Source: Cyclostephanos tholiformis (taxonomy: Eukaryota; Bacillariophyta; Thalassiosirophyceae; Thalassiosirales; Thalassiosiraceae). Taken from it: a stretch of DNA of 11,938 nt. The notes under the pieces were generated by a model that was given only the letters and a program-made list of their open reading frames with translations, made no database searches and was not told the DNA's origin. The DNA is taken from contig JALLPB010000976.1 of assembly GCA_036939975.1 (NCBI GenBank), positions 1 through 11,938 of the forward strand, written 5' to 3'. Below, in pieces: positions 1 through 7,319 of this stretch (positions within the stretch are counted from its first letter, which is position 1; each line of letters starts with the position of its first letter). The position numbers and the translations under genes are program-made.

Positions 1-362
1 GAGAAGTCGCGACTTGCGAATATCAGATGACGCCTCCTCGACGTCGAGAAAAAAATTAACAAGCATTCCACGGAAGCGCCAGTCGATTATGGTCAAATAG
101 ATGTTTTTCGAACGTTGACACTTTCGTGGCAGAATTATAAATCGGAAACAAGAGTATAAAGTCTAGGCACGTTATATCCTCTTAAATGTATTTTGCCTCG
201 ACCCTGAAATTGATGCAATCCAAAGGCTCGATATATTCAAGTATAACAAGTCAAGGCATCTATCCAACCACATACAACATGAATTATCTTATGTAATTTC
301 CCGTAAATGAATTTCTGTAGGTCTACATCCCCAATGTCGCCATATCCCGACAGGCATGTTTA
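1..362. other. Non-coding flank downstream of the silaffin-like gene
   Basis: I see no convincing gene here. The stretch is moderately AT-rich and lies 3' of the minus-strand silaffin-like gene, so part of it is presumably that gene's 3' UTR. Two perfect 12-bp palindromes occur close together at 4-15 (AAGTCGCGACTT) and 37-48 (CTCGACGTCGAG). No polyadenylation signal could be assigned. Confidence 0.5.
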
Positions 363-1589
363 TCATACCGTTGCATACGCGATGGAAGAGGCAACCAAAC
401 AGAAACTGATCACGACCATCGTGCCGCGGGAAGCGTACGAATGCTCAACCCCATTCGTCTCCAGGGCGCTCACGCTCGCCCGTGGCTTGTCCTTCAAGTC
501 CACCCTGTCGCCATGCGTAGTCGTCGACGTCGTCATGCCGGCAACTTCCCCCCCGATCATCGCCTCCGTAATCTCCTCCTCGAACTTCGACTTGACCCCG
601 TCGTCGTTCGTTATCGCGCCGGACGACGTCGCATCGGGCACGCGCGGGACCGTTCCAGACGACGACACGACAGCCTCCGCGGCGGTGGAGTTTCCATCCC
701 CGGGCCTCTCGGTGTACACGACGACCTGTATCGCCTCGGTCGCATACGTGGTCGTCATATTCGACGACGCGGCCTCCTTCATCATCTTGCCAGCCTTGGC
801 GTCCACCGTCGTCTTCGTCGTCATGACGCTCGCGTCCTCCGTCATCTTGCTCGATTTGCCGATCTTGTCCGCGGTCGTCGGCATCGATTGCGACGACGCG
901 GGAACGCTCGCGACGTCCTCGTCCTTCATCATCTTGCTCGCCTTACCGGTCTTGGCCACCGTCGTTGGCATCGAATTCGACGATTCCATCGTCGACGTGA
1001 ATTCCTCCTTGTCCTCCTCGGCAGGCTTGGCCTTCGAGGCCTTCGTCTCAGTTATCGGCATCGATTGCGTCGACGACGCGACGGACATGACCTTCGCGTC
1101 CTCCTTGGCATGCTTGACCTTCGCGGCCTTGCCATTCGTGACGGCGATCGTCTTGTTGTGCGTCGTGGTCGTTTCCGCGAATGGAATTGGGGAGAGGGAC
1201 ATTATCGTTGACGTCGCATTCGCCGCCTTTTGCACCTTGCCCGACTTGGCCTCGTGGTGCTTCTCGCGCTTCGTCTTCTCGTGATGTACCACCCCCTCCT
1301 CCGCCTCCACCGGGTCCAATGGAGGCGTCGACTCGTCATTCGCCAGATACTCGGCACCCACCATTTGACCTTCCCAGTGTTCGCCCTCGAGGGATGTGGT
1401 GATATTAACGGATTTGGGGGTAGCGTTGGCAGGCGATGATACAGGAGAGGGGATGTGTAGCGAGCTCAGCTCCGACCTGATCTCGCTCTCCTTCTCAATG
1501 ATCTCCTCGATAACGTCATTGGCATTCGTCGAGGATATGGACGATAGTACGATTGTCGCAGCGGCGGCTATGGCGAGATTGACCTTCAT
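363..1589 (-). CDS. Silaffin-like secreted Lys/Ser/Thr-rich protein with C-terminal anchor
   Basis: This is a complete 408-residue ORF with ATG at 1587-1589 (A at -3) and TGA at 363-365. Residues 1-23 form a typical signal peptide, with likely cleavage after TNA. Residues 100-271 are rich in Lys, Ser, Thr and Met. Lysine clusters spaced mostly KxxK lie at 105-121, 154-166 (five Lys in 13 residues), 183-194, 213-222 (four Lys exactly three apart), 242-248 and 265-271. From 154 onward they recur about every 30 residues, separated by acidic stretches and S-x-S-M-P motifs at 174-178, 204-208 and about 233-237. Six N-glycosylation sequons are present (N55, N62, N124, N145, N277, N300). Residues 390-408 are hydrophobic and end the protein, suggesting a GPI signal or tail membrane anchor. 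Known silaffins of Thalassiosira carry such lysine clusters, which direct them to biosilica. Sequence identity was not tested, and no RXL processing site is visible. A general cell-wall glycoprotein is the main alternative. Confidence 0.72.
   Translation of the reverse strand: MKVNLAIAAAATIVLSSISSTNANDVIEEIIEKESEIRSELSSLHIPSPVSSPANATPKSVNITTSLEGEHWEGQMVGAEYLANDESTPPLDPVEAEEGVVHHEKTKREKHHEAKSGKVQKAANATSTIMSLSPIPFAETTTTHNKTIAVTNGKAAKVKHAKEDAKVMSVASSTQSMPITETKASKAKPAEEDKEEFTSTMESSNSMPTTVAKTGKASKMMKDEDVASVPASSQSMPTTADKIGKSSKMTEDASVMTTKTTVDAKAGKMMKEAASSNMTTTYATEAIQVVVYTERPGDGNSTAAEAVVSSSGTVPRVPDATSSGAITNDDGVKSKFEEEITEAMIGGEVAGMTTSTTTHGDRVDLKDKPRASVSALETNGVEHSYASRGTMVVISFCLVASSIAYATV
777..1130 (-). 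repeat. Degenerate ~30-residue lysine-cluster repeats in the silaffin-like gene
   Basis: These are five in-frame units within the silaffin-like protein. They begin with lysine clusters at residues 154, 183, 213, 242 and 265, so the spacing is 29, 30, 29 and 23 residues. The core of each unit is K-x-x-K followed by a short acidic stretch. The first three units then end in a Ser-rich S-M-P motif. The copies have diverged in sequence but keep the lysine spacing, which fits selection on charge pattern more than on exact sequence (inference). Confidence 0.7.
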
Positions 1590-2185
1590 GATTTACAGTT
1601 TGATGAACCTTTTTCCCCTCTGTGAGTAAAGTTGCTGCGGTTTGTGATAGACTTTATCAAAATATGACAACGGTGTGTGTGTAGTTAATGATGCTTGTGA
1701 AGGGCGGAAGAATATTCAATGGCGCAACATCATCATCATCTCTACCCTACCCGGTCACGACCGAGATATCAAGCAGGCGTAGAGAATATCGAGAGATCCC
1801 CTCGTGAACGTCCATCTCTCTCCCAAAACAAAAAAAATCAAAATTTTCATTGGGAGCGAGGAGTGAACGATGGTCCGTCAAGTGCATTGTACGTGGGAAT
1901 AGTACGATTGGAGCAAAAAAATAAGGCACATTGCTTTCAATATATTTGAATTTTTTGAGTGTTTCCGTTCGCGAAATCAAAATTTCCGGTCTTCTTCCCT
2001 TCACCGTTCCCGCCGTAACGTAAGTTCCAGCTGGACCCGCCTGTCTGTCATCCGTCCAATCCAGGGTTCAACAAAAAATGCACAGCTTTAATGCGTAGTA
2101 CGTACTACGTAAGAGAGAGTTGCTTTTTGTGTTTGATTGCTATCGAGAGAGTAGAGGGAGAGAGAGAGGGGGGCTCGGATTGACC
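1590..2185. promoter_or_regulatory. Divergent intergenic region between silaffin-like and coiled-coil genes
   Basis: The region has 596 bases between the two start codons, which point away from each other, so it must hold both promoters and 5' UTRs. It contains several short A-runs and AT-rich stretches (1826-1846, 1916-1960) and purine-rich sequence at 2111-2170 just before the plus-strand start. No certain TATA box was assigned. Short ORFs here are not supported by composition or recognisable protein features. Confidence 0.5.
2094..2109. promoter_or_regulatory. 16-bp perfect palindrome upstream of the coiled-coil gene
   Basis: CGTAGTACGTACTACG is its own reverse complement. It lies 77 bases before the ATG at 2186 and about 505 bases before the silaffin-like ATG. 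Its position fits a dimeric transcription-factor site or a 5' UTR hairpin. No factor is assigned. Confidence 0.35.
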
Positions 2186-4558
2186 ATGAGACCGCCGCGG
2201 TCAACGACGACGACGTCGATCATCGCGTCGTCGATCACGACGAGAACGACTACGACTACGACTACGACTGCGACGGACGGTATCCTCCTCGACCTTCGCG
2301 GCGGCGGACGAAGGCGGCGATCGACCGCCACGACCGCTAGTAGGGCGGCGGATGCGTCGACGACTAATGACGACGACGATGACAACCAAGAGGTCGTCGA
2401 CGAGGGATACTACTACCTCTTAGACGACGACGGTCATTACGACGATGATGGATACGCTCACGACGAAAATTATTACGGCGAGGGAGATGCGGAGGAATAC
2501 TACGAGGGATACCAAGACGACGTTGAGGAGGAGGACGAGGCGGACGTGGACGGCGGGGTCGCTCCCGCCGAAGCCGCCGCCGCCGCCGCCCCCTCCCCAT
2601 CCTCATACTCATATTCATCGTCTTCGTCCTCTTCCATGGCGACGAGGATGTCACCGGCGATGGTTGCATCGACGATGTCCGGCCTACTTTCCTCCGGTGG
2701 GATTTCGCTCGCCAACGCCGTCGGGAATACGACTTTCCCTCCGCTATTCGGCGGGATGATCACGATGACGACGACATCCACCGCTAGCGCGGTCGTACTC
2801 GCGTTATTAACGATCTCATCCGCGATCTTCGCGCGGGGGGGACTGCGTCCGGCGTTGTTCGTATTGGGGAGAGGTAGGGGTGGGGGGAGGAGGGGGGGTG
2901 GCGACGGCGACGGCGGGAGGAGGAGGAAGGAGGGGAGGGGTACTAATAAAAGGAAAAGAAGGACTAGATCGAAGAGGATGACGACGAGGAGATGGATGGG
3001 TCTTGTCGGGAGGAAGGACGATGACGGAAGGGAGGGGGGGCACGATGACAAGGACGAGGGGGAAGGCGAGGGCGGCTACGACGATAACATCGACCAACAC
3101 AAGCTGGATCGCGACGGGGGCCGATCGGATCGGCGCGACGAGGGTAATGATGAAACGGAGGGAGGAGGAGGAGGAGGAGATGATGAAATCGTCGACCTGG
3201 ATCGACTCAACGATGATGACGTGGCGGCGGCGAAAAACGACGTGGGGGGGAGCGAATCGAAGCCGTTCGCGACGTCGTCGCGGCTGATGCGGCTGCTATC
3301 GTCTCGCTCGCCGTGGCGGCACCAAAGTCGTCTTCGTCGTGGAGGCATCGGCGTCGCTCGTGTTCGGGGATCGTCGCCGTCGTCGAAGTCATCGTCGTCG
3401 GGGTCGTCCGCTGGCGCCATCGACGCCGACGACCACGACAGGACGTTTCGCGATTCGGCCGACGAAAATCTCCTCCCCTCCTCGTCCAACGATCGAGACT
3501 TCGAATACGAATCGTCCTCGCCGGATGAGGAGGTCGAGGGAGGAGGAAGAGGAGGAGGAGGAGGAGGAGGAGGAGGGGGAGGAGGGGGGGGAGGAGGAGA
3601 GGATAGAGCCGAGATGATAGCCGTCATCGCCGAGGCAGGACGATTGAGACACGAGCTCGACGACCTCTCCCGTACGCACTACGACCTCGAACGAGAGTAC
3701 GAGGCGTCATTACGCATGCTACACGAGGCGCGTATGCAGCTCCGTCGCGTGCTGCAACAACGACGGATGGAACGGACCAATTCCGTGACATCATCGGGCG
3801 GGGGCGACGACGCGTCTACGTCGTCGTCTCGGGCCGAACTGGAGTCGTCCATACGCGAGGAGCTGACGTCCAGAATGCGATCCGAGCTGGAGGGGGAGCG
3901 AGTCGCGATCGAGGACCGACTACGGGAGGAGATGGAGGAGCGTCTCGCGGCATTCGAGGCACGCGCACGCGATGAAATAGAGTCCGATCGCGCACGCGAG
4001 GTTGAGATGGCGGTGTCGTCAGCATTGGAACGTGCCGTATCCGAGGCCGTTGACAACGCCGTTCGTATCGAGAGGGAACGTTCGAGTGCCGATTTAGAGC
4101 GAATGCGTCGAGGCGCCAAGGAAGTATTGGATCGGGAGAGGAGGGCGATGAACGAGAGAGTACGTAAGACGACGTCGCAAGTTCGTGAGTGGGTCATGAG
4201 ACAGCAGCAGGAGCAATTATTGAAGCAGGCGGCAGTCTTGCAGGAGGAGGCCGAGAAGTTCGGGAGCGGCGAGGGGGGTAGTGGAGCTATAGGTGGAGGA
4301 GGAAGAGGAGGAAGAGGAGGTGCCATGCAAAGCCAGCAACAAAGAAGACTCCAACAACAACGACTGCTACAACAACGGAGGGCGGCGGCGGCACGGCGAG
4401 GCGGCGATGGCAATAATGCACGTGCCGGTAGAGGTGGAGCTAGTAGGGCATCGTCGATGGATTACCGTGGATCTCAACTGGATGGCGGATCGGTGACATC
4501 GATGGACAGAGAACTCAATAACTATGACAATGGCTACGGGAATAGTCAGGCGCCATGA
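2186..4558 (+). CDS. Unknown membrane-associated coiled-coil protein with acidic Tyr-rich N-terminus
   Basis: This 790-residue intron-less ORF ends at TGA 4556-4558. I chose ATG 2186 (context gaccATGa). The open frame extends upstream to a TTG at 2120, but no earlier in-frame ATG exists. Visible parts, in order: a Thr-rich leader (residues 8-30); an LDLRGGGRRRR stretch; an Asp/Glu/Tyr-rich acidic region (62-121); Ala/Pro and Ser runs (128-150); a single hydrophobic segment (about 199-216); a basic Arg/Lys/Gly patch with a KRKRR cluster (about 228-270); an Asp/Gly-rich linker; a poly-Gly run (about 453-471); a long Glu/Arg-rich coiled coil in two blocks (about 475-530 and 549-693); and a Gln/Arg/Gly-rich tail. 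The layout suggests a single-pass or peripheral membrane scaffold with a coiled-coil arm. The family is not recognised and no catalytic motif is seen. Codons of the GAC/ACG/TCG type dominate, leaving other frames open by chance. Confidence 0.7.
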   Translation: MRPPRSTTTTSIIASSITTRTTTTTTTTATDGILLDLRGGGRRRRSTATTASRAADASTTNDDDDDNQEVVDEGYYYLLDDDGHYDDDGYAHDENYYGEGDAEEYYEGYQDDVEEEDEADVDGGVAPAEAAAAAAPSPSSYSYSSSSSSSMATRMSPAMVASTMSGLLSSGGISLANAVGNTTFPPLFGGMITMTTTSTASAVVLALLTISSAIFARGGLRPALFVLGRGRGGGRRGGGDGDGGRRRKEGRGTNKRKRRTRSKRMTTRRWMGLVGRKDDDGREGGHDDKDEGEGEGGYDDNIDQHKLDRDGGRSDRRDEGNDETEGGGGGGDDEIVDLDRLNDDDVAAAKNDVGGSESKPFATSSRLMRLLSSRSPWRHQSRLRRGGIGVARVRGSSPSSKSSSSGSSAGAIDADDHDRTFRDSADENLLPSSSNDRDFEYESSSPDEEVEGGGRGGGGGGGGGGGGGGGGEDRAEMIAVIAEAGRLRHELDDLSRTHYDLEREYEASLRMLHEARMQLRRVLQQRRMERTNSVTSSGGGDDASTSSSRAELESSIREELTSRMRSELEGERVAIEDRLREEMEERLAAFEARARDEIESDRAREVEMAVSSALERAVSEAVDNAVRIERERSSADLERMRRGAKEVLDRERRAMNERVRKTTSQVREWVMRQQQEQLLKQAAVLQEEAEKFGSGEGGSGAIGGGGRGGRGGAMQSQQQRRLQQQRLLQQRRAAAARRGGDGNNARAGRGGASRASSMDYRGSQLDGGSVTSMDRELNNYDNGYGNSQAP
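3542..3598 (+). repeat. GGA/GGG microsatellite encoding poly-Gly
   Basis: A purine-only run of mostly GGA triplets, with GGG interruptions and one AGA, encodes the Gly-rich spacer just before the coiled coil. Its length is likely to vary between alleles by slippage. Confidence 0.85.
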
Positions 4559-4827
4559 TGGCGACGATGATGAACGATGGAGTTGTGGAAGGAGGTGAAG
4601 AAGGGCGGGATAACGGTTCAACCACACTGGTTGATAGTTGTGCAGATTACAAGGGGGGTGGGGGGGGGATTTATATTATATTCTCTAGGTAGATAGTTGA
4701 TGAAGTTAAGTAACGCCCTGATGAGAGAGATAAGATATGAAATTTAACGAATCCATTAAGGGCTAACGTGCAATTCCCTCGGTTCAGAATTGTCACAATA
4801 TACATAGAGCAATAATTTTGGTCCCAC
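4559..4827. other. Non-coding 3' flank of the coiled-coil gene
   Basis: No gene is seen. The stretch has a G-rich run at 4653-4668 (six G, T, nine G) and then becomes AT-rich, consistent with a 3' UTR and intergenic DNA. Confidence 0.5.
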
Positions 4828-4992
4828 TTGAATGCAAACAGCTCTGATCTCATATGTACTGTAATTCACAAATTTTATTTTATGTTATATCAACATTCAT
4901 TTTGTAATAACACAAACTGCTTTCCTATTCGATTTTTGACCTCCTATTGTGCCATGTGGATGAGTACCAATCATACTGCTGCATCAGCCACC

Positions 4993-5142
4993 ATGGGTCC
5001 CGATGACAACATCCTTTGCTTGAGCAGCGAATACCAAGGCAAAGGCATTTCCAAGCTGGTATTTTCCGAATTATTTCAACATCAAGTTGCTAAACAAGGG
5101 CTAGAGTGGACACCAAGACCCCATTTAACAATAGGGGTATGA
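4993..5142 (+). pseudogene. Short ORF, possible relic of a GNAT-like protein
   Basis: An in-frame ATG in an unusually good context (gccaccATGg) at 4993 opens a 49-residue ORF ending in TGA at 5140-5142. The frame is also open upstream to an ATG at 4828, but that part is AT-rich and looks non-coding. The segment SSEYQGKGISKLVFSEL resembles the acetyl-CoA loop pattern (Q/RxxGxG/A) of GNAT acetyltransferases, followed by a helix. The rest of a GNAT domain is not visible in any frame nearby. It may be a decayed gene fragment, part of a transposon, or chance. The downstream 5143-5340 sequence has stops in all three plus-strand frames. Confidence 0.2.
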
Positions 5143-6139
5143 CATGTCAAAATGACCAGAAGGAGTTAAGTAGTTTGTCTGATGCTTGTTGATAGGGTTG
5201 AACTAGCAGAATAACATTTAAACTTGATTTCTTACTATCATTAGCATCGTTAAAGCCAAAGTACATGGCGTGAAAAAACAGGAATTGGTCACGAGAAAAA
5301 ACTCTTAAAAAGTGATGTTTTAAGTGTTTTTGCCCCACATTGGCATTTAGTGGTAGAGTAAACCATCTTTATATTTACTTAAGGTAAACCTACGTACCTA
5401 CCCTACCCTCCTTCTTAGCCCCCTTAGGTACGACCAAGCTTGACAAGTCTTTGATTTCATCGCAGAACACCACATTCATTAAGTTCAAGCAGCCATTGAG
5501 GTCATTGTGGCAATACTGTGCACCATGATGATTTAAATGCATACTTTCTCATATCTCCTCCAGCCCCTTGCCTAAAGTCACAGTCATCAGACCCCCCAGC
5601 AACCACAGAATGCTCATTCCTTAATTGTGTTGACAGAGTCGGGTATGATGATGTGTTCTAGCGACCAGCAATTATGAAATACAACCACCCCAATCACCAT
5701 TGAAAATGATCACAGTCACCGATTGTCATTGATTATAGAATGCCCTCTCCTTAATTGCCCTCATCATGGAAAGATGAACTATGACATAGTCATATCATAT
5801 AGAACAATTTGCCCCTCCTGACCGGTATAAAAACATACTCTTGCAGATCCCCCCCATCACTCATGGTCAGCGATCTTGTTTATCCCCATCATTGGCTTCA
5901 CGCCATAGTTGGGATGTTTTTATTTTTTAGAGTATGACAGAGAGGTAATATGATACATCAGCCTAACACAAAAAAGAAAGAAAATTTTTCCCTCCACTTT
6001 CAGAGTTTGGCGAGTTTTAGCGAAAAAAGGTCGAAAGTCGGTGATGACTGATGACACTCTTCTCGAGAACACACACGCAACACACGCAACGACGAAGACA
6101 ACAACAACAAGAAACACACGCACGGCAAAATAAAATTTA
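5143..6139. other. Long intergenic region upstream of the dehydrogenase gene
   Basis: I find no supportable gene in this ~1 kb. It is AT-richer than the flanking genes and contains a degenerate direct repeat (5578-5757), a TATA-like GGTATAAAAA at 5823-5832, and a C/A-rich stretch at 6067-6127 just before the dehydrogenase ATG that probably belongs to its 5' UTR. Short minus-strand ORFs here have no recognisable features. Confidence 0.45.
5578..5757 (+). repeat. Degenerate direct repeat, about 50 bases, two copies
   Basis: Copy 1 spans 5578-5627 and copy 2 spans 5710-5757. Both begin with TCACAGTCA and end with AGAATGC...TCCTTAATTG. The last 21 bases match at 18 positions, and the start blocks are 29 and 27 bases before the end blocks. 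The copies lie about 131 bases apart. They may come from an old local duplication or mobile-element remnant. Confidence 0.4.
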
Positions 6140-6961
6140 ATGATCCTACGAAGCACCGCACCCCTCCATCCGTCGTCCGCCGCGCGCGGTGGCGGCATCA
6201 TCGACACGGTAGCGGCGTCGCTGTCATCGTCGTCATCATCACCATGGAGGGTCGTCTCGAGTATCGTCCTCGCATCCTCGTCGTCGTCGTCGTCTCCTCC
6301 TTCTCCTCCTTCCTTTCATCCCCACCGCTCGCCGTCGTATCCTCCAGTCGGAGAGACGAACACGACGACGAGAGTTTATCATCGTGCGTCGTCATCCATC
6401 GGGGGAGGGAAGATGTCGCCGACGGGCGACGACGTTCCGTGGTTGCATCGCGATGCCGTGGACGGCGACCGCGTCGGCGTTCCTCGTTTCAAGAATTTCG
6501 TGAACGGCTCCCATATTTCGCCCACGTGTTCCGTCGTCGTCGCCCCCCCCTCCTCCTCCCCCGACGATGACATCCCCGTCATCGACCCGTCGACGAATGA
6601 AATCTTGTCGTACGTTCCCAATGATTCATCGTCGTCGTCTTCGGCGGTAAATGACGCCGTGATCGCCGCAAAAAACGCGTATCCGGAATGGTCGAATACG
6701 CCCGTGCAGGTGCGACAGAGATTACTGGCGGAGTATTCGAACTTATTGCACAAGAGGGAGATTAGGGAGGAAGTCGCATAGTTGAGTCATACGCGTTTTT
6801 TTTTTTTTTCCCTTCTATTGTTTGTCATTTCCATAGGACCGATCGTGCGTTGGGAATGTTTTATTCCTTCGTGAACGAATGCGAGGCAGGGGGGAGGATA
6901 TCATGTCGTAACTACAAACGATGCGCCCTCTTCGCCACGCTAACTAATTTGAACAACCTTC

Positions 6962-6998
<37 letters not shown>

Positions 6999-7285
6999 AA
7001 TGAAAACGAAAATGTCGATAAAACGGCGCAATAATATACATGTATATATTATTGCCATATGTTGTATCGTTCAAACAGTTGGATCACGCTCGAGAACGGC
7101 AAGACCACCGCCGATGCCATGGGAGACGTATGGAGGGGATTGGAGGTGGTGGAGATGGCATCGCGGGTGGGCGCGGATATGCTGGTGAGTGCCGATGTTT
7201 CTCGACGATGGGAGCGTTCGGTCTTGGTCGTTGTATCGCTTTCCATTATTTTTCGCATTCGTTGCTGGTCCTCGACGGACGAACT

Positions 7286-7319
<34 letters not shown>

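Noticed and set aside
307..1284. A 325-residue plus-strand ORF opposite the silaffin-like gene
   Set aside because: It is the antisense of a gene with a clear signal peptide and ordered repeats. Its sequence is the Val/Ala/Ser/Leu-rich mirror expected from Thr/Lys/Ser/Asp codons, and it lacks domain features of its own.
2120..2185. A 22-residue N-terminal extension of the coiled-coil protein
   Set aside because: It begins at TTG, not ATG. The first ATG in the frame is 2186, with a good context, so a nuclear gene would start there.
2500..4413. Several minus-strand ORFs with poly-Pro, poly-Ser and Arg-rich sequence across the coiled-coil gene
   Set aside because: They are the complements of the GAC/GGA/CGA-type codons of the plus-strand gene and have no independent features.
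5147..5338. A 63-residue minus-strand ORF
   Set aside because: It has AT-rich composition and no recognisable motif, signal or context.
5393..5432. Inverted repeat CGTACCTA...TAGGTACG with a 24-base loop
   Set aside because: The 8-bp stem does not extend, there is no T-run after it and no sign of a transposon end. It could be chance.
6067..6127. CA-rich stretch before the dehydrogenase start, considered as a CRISPR-like or regulatory array
   Set aside because: It is simple CA/ACAA low complexity with no regular repeat-spacer structure, and most probably part of the 5' UTR.
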